DNA from: Calycina herbarum
Taxonomy: Eukaryota; Ascomycota; Leotiomycetes; Helotiales; Pezizellaceae
Assembly (NCBI GenBank): GCA_001414485.1
Contig: LLEY01000348.1
Coordinates: 1 to 18,828 of the forward strand
Reading direction: 5' to 3'
Length of the DNA stretch: 18,828 nucleotides
Part shown: in pieces, positions 1 through 14,421 of the stretch
How the letters are laid out: the number at the start of each line of letters is the position of its first letter
Numbering within the stretch: position 1 is the stretch's first letter
Translations under genes and position numbers: made by a program
Notes under the pieces: model-generated
Databases searched by the model: none
The model's input: the letters and a program-made list of their open reading frames with translations, nothing else
Told to the model about the DNA's origin: nothing

Positions 1-1474
1 GGGTGATAAAGGTAAAAGCGCCGTACTCATAAGCGTGAAATTCTATTCATGGTCATTCCACTGCAGCAAAACAACGGAATGGGTTCTCAAGTACTAACAT
101 TTATGAACTTCAAAGGATACTTTCTATTAGCGCGGATTCAATAAGGAATGACAAGGAAGCTCCTATCAACACATTCTTCCTAGATAAGAAGCTGGGAGCG
201 TACCGTTCTTAGAATAATTGCGGCGATAATAAGCACATCGGATAAAACATTTTAGTTCTCCTAGAAGAAATGGCAATGCTGATATTGAACTTCCAAGAAG
301 AGAGGGGATGAAGGGTAATTAATGGAGAACGAGATGCACAATTCTAAGGAAGATTGAGAATGTTGAAGGTGTCTTGTTCTGTTGTCAATTGATTTTCTGC
401 AGTCGATTGTCGGGTTGTAGTTATATTATTAAGGTGTTGGCTGGTTGATATTGTATATCAAGATAATGTTGATGTGGGTTAAGTCTTAGATTTGATGCCT
501 CAGTTTACGGTCTGTCCATCCACGAGGCTGAAAACACTTAGGCGAGGAACTCAGGTGAGTTTTAATGTTTGTACTGATCTTGGATATAGATTCTGAAGTG
601 TTTATATGGCGGCTTCGAAAGTGGATTGCGGGTAGTAAGTGGAATCTCTGTATGAGCCTACATCATCTTTCCAGATACTCCACTTCAAATTACTACGAAC
701 TACGTAGCCGCGAACAACTCATTCAATTATCAACTCATTCAATTATAAGATAATTGACTTGGTGGCACCTCATCATTCCAATTCCTCTGGAACAACCATT
801 GTAAGTATTCTTGGACTTGAAGTATAATAATTTCCCACAGGTGAACGTAGAACGATGACTTAAATTCTTTCAGTGCAGCCATTGTGAGCTCACTTACAAG
901 ACACTCACAGAAGGGGTACCCACTCTTTTTCAACTTGCGCACCACCGAACGCCACTTACCATTGGCAAAGTTGGAAGCAGTAATAGGTAAGGGCAAAATT
1001 GACCTCTTAAAAGGTTGGACCCATGAATTTACCTTCTAATATCCGACTTCCAAAGGAGACTGGCGGGGTGTATAGGACTTGAACACATGTAGTCTGCTTT
1101 TCTCGGAACATCAAATCATTTATTCTGAAGAGCTAGGGCAACTAAGTTTACAATTCTCCAACTCCAGAAGTGTTAGAACAATTATAGAAAAGAGAGTGCT
1201 ACAGTCACGAATTTTTGTCGCCCATGGTGGACTATACCAGCACCATAATACATACAAAGTCTGATCAATGCACAATCAAAACAGATAAATCATGAAATAA
1301 GGAAGTCTCATCTATAGATTATACCATTGAATTCATAACACTAACGCTTTTAACAATTCCTTTCTTTCAAAAGTATTTTTGTCTACCTAGTATCGCTTTT
1401 TTTTTTTTAAACACCTGTTCTAGAGCAGCCAAGCAAGTCAAACCAAACAAACCAAAGAGTACGCCTTAAAAGAA
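1..1474. other. Left intergenic stretch, no supported gene
   Basis: I see no gene here. Open frames are short, mostly begin at non-ATG codons and match no family I recognise. The longest is on the minus strand (739-996, 85 codons, opening with TTG and containing a Cys-rich stretch GYPFCECL); it has plausible splice donors inside it, so a fragment of an unrecognised gene cannot be excluded. A run of T residues lies near 1398-1409, just past the ARO1 stop codon, and would read as an A-rich stretch in the ARO1 3' UTR. A 16-bp tandem duplication is listed separately. Confidence 0.5.
715..746. repeat. Perfect 16-bp tandem duplication
   Basis: The unit CAACTCATTCAATTAT occurs twice head to tail with no mismatch (715-730 and 731-746). 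It lies in the gene-free left part of the window. Perfect identity suggests a recent replication-slippage event rather than an old functional repeat. Confidence 0.9.
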
Positions 1475-6351
<4,877 letters not shown>

Positions 6352-6639
6352 CTAAAGTAATTAGAAATTGTTGGAGTAACAAAGAGGCGGAAGGTGTCAC
6401 CTATATCAAAATAATTGTGACTCTTTGGATTTCTGCCAATTCACCTCACCGCCTTTCAATTTCATTTCTGATTTCTCTGCCGACACCGGCGGAACCCACA
6501 TAGCTCACTCAACCTATCAACGTAGCTCCTTTACACACGTACAACCTATAAGTGACAGCTCAAGGTACCCGATGGACATACTTCCGTATTTTAAACACTT
6601 TAGACCATGTGTTTTCGGGCAAGCATGTTCTAGTACGTC

Positions 6640-6646
6640 TGAGTCA
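6640..6646. promoter_or_regulatory. Gcn4/Cpc1-type binding site TGAGTCA upstream of ARO1
   Basis: A perfect TGA(C/G)TCA palindromic heptamer lies 385 bp upstream of the ARO1 start codon, with a weaker TGACTC at 6418-6423, 163 bp upstream. Gcn4 (yeast) and Cpc1/CpcA (filamentous fungi) bind this element and raise expression of amino-acid biosynthesis genes on starvation. That the site acts on ARO1 is inferred from its position; it could also serve the fragment on the other side. Confidence 0.5.
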
Positions 6647-6825
6647 TTAATTTCAAGAAATGCTGCAGCAGCGAGATGTATTTACAGCTAATTTTGGTCA
6701 TATTTCACTTTGAATATTACAATGGAACACCGTCCGCTAATTATACATCGCAGAGAGAGTAATTACACAACAGCACTTGTCAAAAGGTAGATGTTACTGT
6801 TTTTCCGGCCTATGTTTCCAGCTAG

Positions 6826-7224
6826 GTTTATATTTACCTTGTCTGGATGCTCAATGAACTACTCTTCAACGCTTGGAAAAGATGGTACAAACTAATGTGT
6901 TCACAACACGGAAAAGTAGGGTTGCATTCAGTAAGCTATGAGTCAGAAAACGCTACAGTTACTCAATACCAATTGTCAAAGTTAGTTAGACCAGATACAG
7001 CCTATCCTCCATTCCAATCTACGCCTGAACAGACGGCTTTCTCGCTTGAATTGGATTTGGGTAAAGAGGGGGTTCTAAGTGTTAATGTTACAACGAAGAG
7101 CCTTTTGGCGAACGGAGCGCCGAGCTATATTAGGTGGAGTGGGGTGATGGAGGGAAGGGTTGGTGGCGAGGAGTTGAAAGGCGGTTATGCTTTGTATGAG
7201 CAGTTTAAGAAGGTTGCTGAGTGA
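6826..7224 (+). pseudogene. 3' fragment of a lipocalin-like AttH/kievitone-hydratase-like gene (tentative)
   Basis: The frame is open from after a stop at 6823-6825 to TGA at 7222-7224; the first ATG is 6847 (125 residues). The second half reads like the last beta-strands of a secreted lipocalin-like protein: KLVRPDTAYPP, a FSLELDLG strand, SVNVTTKSLL, then YIRWSGVMEG and a closing GGYALYEQFK. This resembles the C-terminus of AttH-domain (kievitone hydratase/CrtC-like) fungal proteins, recognised by eye only. Those proteins are normally several hundred residues and start with a signal peptide. The 570 bp upstream show neither a signal peptide nor a matching frame, so I call it a 5'-truncated relic. 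It could instead be the last exon of a gene whose upstream exons I missed, with the TAG at 6823-6825 as acceptor. It has no internal stops. Confidence 0.35.
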
Positions 7225-7634
7225 AGCGGGTAACAAGGAAGTCTTAAATGAGCTTTAAAAGGATTGTCACAAAAGGGATCTTGGAGGTAGTTGGATAGAG
7301 TCCTCCCATGTAACAGGGAATATCCTGAAAGCGCTGAAGCCTTCATCACTCAATATAATCCGTAGGAAAGTAAGTAGCCATTCTTCGTATAAATATGAAT
7401 GGCAAAGGGTAGGTATTACGTAGTCCAGCTCTCGTCCACAATTTCCAAATAAACGCCATTCATCATCCTGCGTTCGTATACAAGCAGCCATGCGTGATGC
7501 TCATGATTATCATCCAGAAAGAAAAAGAAAGAAAAAGAAAGAAAAACTCCTCTTGGCTATGCCAAACATTGGGATATTCCCAAAGTGACCGCAAAAGCCT
7601 GGCTCGCACTCTTGGAGCCAGAAATGAATATGTG
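7225..7634. other. Intergenic stretch with an A/G-rich tandem repeat
   Basis: This 410-bp interval separates the AttH-like fragment from the 3' end of the phosphatase gene. Its one clear structure is 7517-7546, GAAAGAAAAA repeated three times, which on the phosphatase strand would be a pyrimidine tract in the 3' UTR or just past it. Open frames through this interval are simple-sequence or antisense artefacts. Confidence 0.7.
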
Positions 7635-9756
7635 CTATCGAATTGGAATGTGCTGACCCATTCCGAGTCCAATAATCTCGAATATTATGGGATTGACTTC
7701 AACAGCCAATACAGCGATTCCTTCGATATGTTAGTACTGCTGATTTGAAATGGTTGATTACGTCTTACCTGTATAAACAACTAATTTGGTGACGACCTCC
7801 ACGTCATATCTCACACGAGGTTGTTCAAGCCTAGAGAACAAGTCTTTCTCTTCAATCTCATTATGTTGTCCGACAATGATAATTGCTTCATCATCATCCT
7901 CTTCGTATCCCGGTGGAGGCGTTGCAGGTTTAATGATAACGTTCCCTTGACCCATCATCTTTTCAAACGAGCCAACTCTAGACTGGGCAGGGGTTGGAAG
8001 ATTTCCAATATTGGCACTTAGGGAATCTGCATTTCCAGAAGCCTGCACCACCTGACCATCTCTGTCAAGGTTATTGTTATTCTCCGAAGAAGAGCGATCT
8101 TTTGATCTACTCTTTGAACGAGCTGATCGACCAGAGCCAATATCCGACGAATTCGTCAAACTGTCTCTTCTTCTCTTTTCTCGATAGGCCAATGTCTCAT
8201 AAGCATCTGCTGCTGATTGAGGTCCAACCGAAACCGCACGACCACGACCAGGATGCCTTATCGAAGTAAGAAGGCCCGGGAGATCAGAAACGGAAGGCAT
8301 GACATTGTCGACCTTCAGTCGAGAAGGGATATTGTTATACTCGGATGCTGGCAAGAAGAACTTTCGAGGCAGAATGTAGCCATACTTCTCGATCAATCGA
8401 AACAAGTGAGGAAGAAACTTGAGTAATGCTGGTTTCATTACTTCTCGCCAAGCGAAAATAGTAAGCACCCCCACGAGAACGCGGGCACAAACTGTAGGCC
8501 AACCCATATGATCAAGATCAAAAGGTACCGTTGCTGGTACAGGAAAGTCCCATGCCCAATCGCCTGTGCCATAATGCCAACCACCACATTCAACGCCAAT
8601 CATGACAGCAGCAAACGCAATGCTGTCATCGAAGCAGGGGCAGTCATCAGCTGGTTCTGGGTGTATTCGAATTAGGCCAATAATGACAAGAGCGATTGTG
8701 GCTGGGGCAATCCAAGAACTACTATGTAGCCATTTATCAATGTCTGGTCCATATATGCATTCAATGGCAGATATTAATGCCCCGATAATGCTGCCAACAA
8801 TAACATCAAGAAATCCATGCATTCCACAATAAAGTCTTCCGAGAATGATTGAAAAAGCATAGGAATAACTGACAATCTCAATGATAAGCTTGGTCGAGGC
8901 TTGCAATTGACAATCAGGCGAATGAACAGCGAACAAAGCGTATACAGCTACGGAGACTGCATTTGCTGAATGTGTCGAGGGGAATCCATACTCCAACGCT
9001 GCAGAACCTGACATGGTAATTCGCTGCAGGGGTGGCGACAGTGGGCGTGGTAAGGAAAAGAAATCCTTCATAAATCCAGTGATGAACACACCACTAGCCA
9101 AGATATGAACCATTCTACAGCCAGTCAGTTATGGCCTGTGGTGGTGGGAAGAGGCTCCATTACCCTCGACCTAAAGAGGTATGGCCACACCAGAACAATA
9201 TGGGGAGAACCACCATGAAGAAAGTATGAGTGCCCAAATTGGCGGTGATGGCAAAATAAGAATCTAGGGCAGGCGATCGCATTTTATCCTGCATCCATGC
9301 CAAGTATGGTGTTTCCCATCGAATGAGGGGGAGGAGCCTCTGTCGTAGATTATATCGCCATGGGGGGAGTTTGCGCTTATCTATAGAGAATAATTAGCAC
9401 ATGTTGTATAATTTGCTGCGCATTGAAAGCAGCCTCTGCTGAAATAAATCTGCCGGCACTTGCACTTCTTTGCGAGATTCAGGACAAAATTGAAACTCCC
9501 AGGTAGGTCGAGCCTCTGTCCAAGTCGCGAGCGCATACTCGGTTTGGCACCGAGTCGCTATAACCTAACCCTTCCTCCCGCATTTGACATAAAACAAATC
9601 GAAGGGCAATGTTTCGAGTCGGAATAGCTTACAATGATCCAGACTTCGCAATCCCGCATCTATCACATCTTCTGGCGCATCGATCGCTATCGTTGGAGGC
9701 GGGGCATTTGGGGAGCTCGCAAGCCCAGTTGGGCCAGAGCCATTAGATGGACACAT
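7635..9756 (-). CDS. LCB3: Sphingoid long-chain-base 1-phosphate phosphatase (LCB3-type, PAP2 family)
   Basis: ER-membrane enzyme expected to dephosphorylate dihydrosphingosine/phytosphingosine 1-phosphate, feeding bases to ceramide synthesis and lowering the phosphorylated signal. Exons: 9756-9633, 9380-9164, 9114-7769, 7720-7635 (590 residues); introns 252, 49 and 48 nt, the last with a perfect TACTAACA branch site. The joins restore family-like text: SLDHYKRKLPPWRY, GHTSLGRGMVHILASG and VVYTGIAVLAVE. PAP2 motifs: KDFFSLPRP 130-138, FPSTHS around 158-163 (H162), and GRLYCGMHGFLD with R207, H213, D217; Gly stands where the general consensus has Ser. Multiple hydrophobic segments follow, then a soluble Ser/Arg-rich, probably disordered tail (about 390-560) and a short hydrophobic C-terminus (PIIFEIIGLG). 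The start is the only in-frame ATG in an otherwise longer open frame, so it is less certain than the rest. It shares a divergent promoter with RHO4. Confidence 0.9.
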
Positions 9757-10333
9757 CGATGCATTCGGCGCTCGGAAAGTATATACACTCGATGGAATAG
9801 CAGGGGCGGAATTCGTGGTTGAAGTAGGAGAAGAGGCAGAAGTCCACGAGATTTGAAGGAGCGACAATGGACAACGAGGAGGTTGAGATGGTGAGGGCGA
9901 AGGGCAACGTCTGTTAGAACTTGGCAAGCTCCATGTAGAAAAAGAGCCGTTACCGTTCAAGGCTTCAGGGCACCTCGGTTGGTGTTGCGGAGGCTTGTGG
10001 GGGGGCGACAGGCTGGGGGTGTGGATGGAGTAATTGGAATCTTGGCTGTTGCCCGTTGCTGTGCGCGCAACAAGACCAACCTGGCTTGTTTACATGTAAG
10101 CTAGCTATAGCTCCTTCCTTAGAAACTCTCCTGAATCAATCCGCATCTGCATCTCTCAACTCCAAAGACAAGTTGACTTGCACCCCTCAATTCTCCAATC
10201 TCCAATCTCCAATCTTCTCCCCGAAAAGCCTCACCTGTATTCTTAAACTCCATCAACCAAAACCCGATTGTCACTTTGTTGCACGATTCACTAGCCAGGC
10301 GCTACCGACTTCGAGTACTACTCCGCAGCAACC
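9757..10333. promoter_or_regulatory. Divergent promoter region between the LCB3-type gene and RHO4
   Basis: 577 bp separate the two start codons, which point away from each other. The RHO4 side is rich in pyrimidines on the plus strand from about 10110 to 10300, a usual feature of fungal leaders; it includes the TCTCCAA repeat listed separately. A long open frame continues upstream of the phosphatase start on the minus strand, without an in-frame ATG, so it is read as a leader. No clear TATA box or named operator was recognised. Confidence 0.6.
10192..10215. repeat. Short tandem repeat (TCTCCAA)x3 in the RHO4 leader
   Basis: Three perfect copies of the heptamer TCTCCAA plus TCT lie about 120-140 bp before the RHO4 start codon. 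This is probably part of the pyrimidine-rich 5' UTR or core promoter; no binding protein is implied. Confidence 0.85.
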
Positions 10334-11269
10334 ATGTCGGCGCAGTATCAACAACAAAACTACCACAGCCGTCGTTCGGACATGTCAGAGAAGGTTGAAG
10401 CACCACGAAGGAAGTCAACACGCCGCGAACAAAGTGCCAGATCGAGTGAAGGGACGGTCAGCACCATGATGAGCACAGCTTCCACCGGGCGCGAGTCGGC
10501 CGCAACGAATATCACAGAGGGTCCATCGTACTCGAAAAAGATTGTGGTCGTGGGTGATGGTGGATGCGGAAAGACTTGTCTTCTGATAAGCTACAGTCAA
10601 GGTTACTTCCCAGAGGTAAGAAACAGTGGACTCGACTCTTCAAATCGAAGCTAATAGGTCTTCAGAAATACGTCCCAACAGTCTTCGAGAACTACATCAC
10701 CTACCCAACACATCCATCAAGCGGCAAGACTGTTGAATTGGCGTTGTGGGATACAGCAGGACAGGAGGAGTATGATCGTCTAAGGCCGCTCTCGTATCCC
10801 GAGACCGATTTGTTATTTGTTTGTTTCGCCATCGATTGTCCCAACTCCCTAGAAAATGTCATGGACAAGGTACGTCTCGATTCCCAATCTTCTTCTGTTC
10901 ATTTCTAACGGTTCTCTGCAGTGGTACCCAGAGGTCCTCCATTTCTGCCCGTACACTCCGCTCGTTCTCGTTGGTCTCAAATCCGATCTTCGCACCAAAA
11001 GAACTTGCATCGACCTCCTCAAGACCCAAGGTTTAACACCCGTCACACAAGAACAAGGAATGGCCGTGGCCAACAAGATGGGAGCCAGATACATGGAGTG
11101 TAGTAGTAAGGAGATGACGGGTGTGGATGAGATATTCATTTCAGCCATCAACACAGTTGTCCAGAATGATAAGAGCAACCAGCAACAACAATCAGCGCCA
11201 GGTAGCTCAGGTGGAGGCCAGCAAAGCGGCGGAATGAGAAAGAAGAAGAGGAGTTGCAAATTCCTATAA
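10334..11269 (+). CDS. RHO4: Rho-family small GTPase Rho4
   Basis: Membrane-anchored molecular switch; in filamentous fungi Rho4 drives septation and actin-ring assembly together with formins. Exons 10334-10615, 10666-10869 and 10922-11269 (277 residues), with introns of 50 and 52 nt and branch sites CTAAT and CTAAC. Sequence signs: P-loop GDGGCGKT 74-81, switch [10 protein letters not shown] 96-104 with the Mg-binding Thr99, DTAGQEE 123-129, GLKSD 180-184 in the position of TKxD, ECSSKE 221-226, then a Gln/Gly linker, a basic run RKKKRS and a C-terminal CKFL box, which predicts prenylation (Leu last suggests geranylgeranyl). About 66 extra N-terminal residues, Ser/Arg-rich, precede the G domain; this extension and the [11 protein letters not shown] text separate Rho4 from Rho1, Rho3 and Cdc42. 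Transcribed away from the phosphatase gene and convergent with DAD1. Confidence 0.95.
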
Positions 11270-11777
11270 ACGAACCAACAACCACCTTCTTCGACCATGA
11301 CTTGAGACGACACATCGACACGAAATGAATGCATTACGCAAAAAAGTTCTAGCAAATGCTGGGAAATGGCTAAGGATATTATTTGTGGATAGGCAGCAGA
11401 TGGAACAACCTTTGGCCGAAGGAAAGGCATATTCCTAGACTTTTGTTCCGTCCATTCTTCTTGGACTTACCAACTACTTTTTTCATTTTCCATTTTTGGG
11501 GCCTTTTCTTCTGTTGTTGAGTAATAGGGTTCTTAGTGCGGGTAATTGGCACATACTTCACTTGCGGGGTTTCCTATGTATCATGATGACCTATTTTTCC
11601 TGTAGCAACAAGGAAATTTAACAAATAAAACTCATAATCTCATGCTTCTCAAATCATGTCGTGTTTGATGTGTCATAATCCTGGGTATAGTGATCCGAAC
11701 GCCTCTCTGCAAAGAGCTCTCGGCCTTGTGTAATTCGACTGCAGCCGCCTTGTAATATCACCTCGATACTGGTCGAT
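11270..11777. other. Convergent 3' region between RHO4 and DAD1
   Basis: 508 bp between two facing stop codons, so it should contain both 3' UTRs. A canonical AATAAA at 11624-11629 on the plus strand, about 355 bp past the RHO4 stop, is a candidate poly(A) signal for RHO4. Short antisense frames here are Lys-rich and without family likeness, so I do not call them. Confidence 0.6.
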
Positions 11778-12283
11778 TTATCGTTTTCCATGTGTGGGTA
11801 GTTCCGTCTCGTCTTCCCCTTCCTCTCGTCCCTCTTCTGCAGGATTTGTTTCCGCTTCGGCATCTGGATCCTTGGCCATTACATTCTCGAATGTTGACCA
11901 CAGGGCTTCAACGGAACTGAATTCATTGCCGACCTGTATTCCATAACCATTAGCTTTGTCCTGTCCTTCCAGCTCTCAATTCCAACGCCCCTCCTCCCTA
12001 GGAAATAGGCACTAACAGCAATAACGCCCTCCAGCGATCGATTCAGTTTGTTGATATTGGCCAGGACATGCTCGAAACTCTGTGTTGTTTACAAAGTTAG
12101 TTTTCGCTGTGTACTATTTACTTTGGGGGAGAGGCAGAGGTGATGGCTGATGGGGCAGGAGGGGAAACGCACGACTCCAATGTCCTTGAGTAGGAGTTCA
12201 CGTTGTTGCTCGAAGAAGGACTTTTCTCCCGTGGCAGCTGTGTTTATTGATCCTGTGGCAGGGGCTCTTGCTGAGGTCGACAT
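11778..12283 (-). CDS. DAD1: DASH complex subunit Dad1
   Basis: Small subunit of the ten-protein DASH/Dam1 complex, which encircles spindle microtubules and couples them to kinetochores; found only in fungi. Three exons: 12283-12173, 12079-12017 and 11933-11778, introns of 93 and 83 nt, 109 residues. The spliced product carries the Dad1 hallmarks in order: FFEQQREL (24-31), [14 protein letters not shown] (41-54), then [17 protein letters not shown] (60-76) and AKDPD. All three joins are in frame phase 0 and no single exon shows the family alone, which makes it easy to miss. Donors GTGCGT and GTTAGT are weaker than the usual GTANGT, while intron 1 has a good CTAAC branch site and the second ends ACAG. 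The last about 30 residues are acidic (Glu/Asp-rich) and less conserved. The N-terminal 20 residues are Ala/Thr/Ser-rich. Confidence 0.92.
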
Positions 12284-12521
12284 TTTGGTGTTAAAGTGGT
12301 TTGGGAGCTGGATGAGGGGCAGGTTTTGGTGAGACGCGGCGCGTTGTTTTCGTGAGAGGGGCGGGGGAAAGATGATCCGAAGGTGTGCTTGGCATTTTAT
12401 TTTTCAGCTTGACTTGACCATGTTCCCTCACTATCATCATTTCCGAGTCACTTGAACAATCTCCTGTGCTAGTTCTTGCTAAGGCGTCTTTATAGATTGC
12501 TTTACATCGTTCTTCCTTATG

Positions 12522-12543
12522 CCTACCCAGTGTTCTGGGTAGG
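12522..12543. repeat. Perfect 9-bp hairpin
   Basis: CCTACCCAG, a four-base loop TGTT, then CTGGGTAGG: a perfect inverted repeat about 240 bp upstream of the DAD1 start. It could be transposon-end debris or a small cruciform. It has no U tract, and terminators of this type are not expected in fungi. Confidence 0.8.
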
Positions 12544-12689
12544 TAGGACTCACATTGAACCTTACGACCCTATTCTGGACGCCCCAACTAGACCACAGCA
12601 CTAGATCAATAAAGTGAATATCCAGGTTCTCCCGCTATTTAGAATTTCTCCGGATTTCTCAAACGATCGGGGGAAGTACTCCCCCCCCA

Positions 12690-12751
12690 AACTAAATGTA
12701 AGCGCGCGGTCACTGTGCCATACAAAATGTCTGTGCACTCTACATTTAGTT
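12690..12751. repeat. 11-bp inverted repeat with 40-bp spacer
   Basis: AACTAAATGTA (12690-12700) and TACATTTAGTT (12741-12751) are exact reverse complements. The spacer also holds CACTGTGC and TGTGCACT, themselves partly related. It lies about 90 bp left of the mariner-like relic and may be leftover transposon-end sequence; this link is inference. Confidence 0.8.
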
Positions 12752-12839
12752 CCAGCGGGTCTGTGCGTACAGGGCATTTTGGCGATAGACATAAATCAAT
12801 AATAAACTGCTGCGTGAAATTCCGTATAAAGCATGGTAT

Positions 12840-13085
12840 TATCTTAATACTATAATCTTCTATGTTACTAGATATAAACCCTATAGAGAAGTACTGGCGG
12901 TGGATTAAACAAGCTCTTTATAGACGTTAATACTAACCTACTGTAGAGGAGATACGCTAAGCTGTAATAGAAGAATGGGAGGTTATACCTTAGGATTGAA
13001 TTAATAAGTTAATTCTAAAGTAAGAGTATTAGGTTAATATACTTATATATCGCTATAGGTGGTCTACTTCTAATTAAATTAAGTC
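12840..13085 (+). mobile_element. Decayed Tc1/mariner-type transposase 3' fragment
   Basis: Reading from 12868 in one frame gives LDINPIEKYWRWIKQAL, close to the DDE-domain motif of Tc1/mariner transposases (PDLNPIExxW...K), and further on TVEEIR, VIEEWEVIP and INKLI, in the order they take near the C-terminus of that family. At least seven in-frame TAA/TAG/TGA codons interrupt it, mostly where Gln, Arg or Trp codons would be expected, and the stretch is strongly AT-rich. That pattern fits repeat-induced point mutation (C:G to T:A) or long decay. Upstream catalytic Asp regions and both element ends were not found, so only the 3' part remains and the limits given are approximate. Confidence 0.75.
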
Positions 13086-14421
13086 TCTGCTTATAGTTCT
13101 AATGATTCGTTACCTACACATTTGATTCAACTCTGGACAACTTTCTGCTCGCAGCGGGCTATCTTCTTGACTACAGTTTGATTGCTGAGCCGCTCCTTCA
13201 CGACTTTCTTCGGGCCTTCTCCCTATGTGGCGAGTCTCGAATACGGGTGCATTCTTCCATAAATTTGATGCCCTTCTTCCTCCCTCGCCTGCCTATTTGG
13301 TATGTTTCCTGCGAAGCTAACAGGTGGAAACACCTGTCAGGTCATTGGCCGCTTTGTATACGAGACGAGAATGCGAGCTTGAAATAAGAAGTTCAACATC
13401 ACGACTTGAATCTCGCGATTTGGCAGACCCAAGAGTCTTGAGTCCTCTTGTCTACACAAGCCTTCTGGAAAGGCAAATCTTCTAGGCGCCAAAATGCTTG
13501 TCAACCCCTCCCCTTCTTCTTATCGGCGCCTCCCGAATTAAACGCCTTTTCCTTCCATTTATTACCCACTTATTTCATAAGATCTTCGTGTCTGGACTTT
13601 TTGATTTTCTTCGCGTTGCCCCTCCCCCATCTCTTATCAAGTGGATCCTCTCTTTGCCGTTTAAATTTGCTTCTGCCTCGGGACACACTTCAGTTTCCCA
13701 TTGTCGTGAACAAAACTCGACGAAATTCGGGAAAGTTTCCAACTTCATTTGACAAAGTGCGGCTCGGGCAAGTCGGCCAGAAGTCATCACGAACTATTTA
13801 AAGGATCGCTTATTGGGTTGTTCACAAGCCAAGGCCAAAAGAAGCAACTGAAGCTTCTCTGGGCATGCTTTGCACCTTCTCTTCTTGGATTTCGTCTTCT
13901 TCCATGCATTCAATAGAACCAATTTATTCTTCTAGCCTGTACCGAGGTACCTTGCCAGCCATTCGTTTTTGCCCGTACTTTGGGACCATTCTGGGGCTCG
14001 TTCGGGGGCCCGTTCGTTACATGCCATTTGCAGCAAAATGGTAGTCTAGTTCCTTGGCAACCATGATGTTGGAAATGTATTTCAAATTGTCAATTGGCTG
14101 GTTCGTCTGTTTTGTGGTTTCTAGCTAGTTTATGTCCCGGGTTGATCTTTGCATCATAACCGATGCGGGTAAAGTAGCCCAATGAAGACACTGTGGACCG
14201 ATATCACACTACACGCCCTGGGTTGTAATGCCTGTCTTTTTAATATATGCACGTTCTGGGGCAACGGATTGAAGATAGGGAATGGGGGATTTGAATTTTG
14301 CCAATGTGAATAAAGAGCCTGAGTATCCCTTGGAAACTCTTGCGCTCAAGCTCATCTACTCGCCTTGTTTCCGGGCTGTCAATATCCAAGAGCCAAAGGC
14401 AGTTGAAAACAAATCAGTGCA
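13086..14421. promoter_or_regulatory. Intergenic region and presumed upstream region of the POT transporter
   Basis: No gene is recognised. The sequence is pyrimidine-rich between about 13480 and 13690 on the plus strand and has a small hairpin at 13320-13337 (ACAGGTG, loop GAAA, CACCTGT). A TATA-like TAATATAT lies at 14241-14248, about 175 bp before the proposed ATG. Upstream ATGs at 14248 and 14282 open short frames (the second 61 codons) that overlap or precede the proposed start, so they may act as upstream reading frames. The frame at 13448-13801 opens with TTG and has no family likeness. Confidence 0.45.

Noticed and set aside
739..996. 85-codon minus-strand frame near the left edge
   Set aside because: It begins at TTG, matches no family I know, and has splice-like donors inside; too weak to call a gene, though noted in the region entry.
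7517..7546. Coding use of the GAAAGAAAAA repeat
   Set aside because: The frame through it is a simple-sequence Lys/Glu run lying next to the true last exon of the phosphatase on the other strand.
10849..11430. 193-codon minus-strand frame overlapping RHO4
   Set aside because: It is antisense to exon 3 of a clearly recognised GTPase and shows only low-complexity Leu/Cys/Trp-rich text.
13448..13801. 117-codon plus-strand frame in the DAD1-transporter interval
   Set aside because: It opens with TTG, is Pro/Ser/Leu/Phe-rich as expected from a pyrimidine-rich tract, and shows no family motif.
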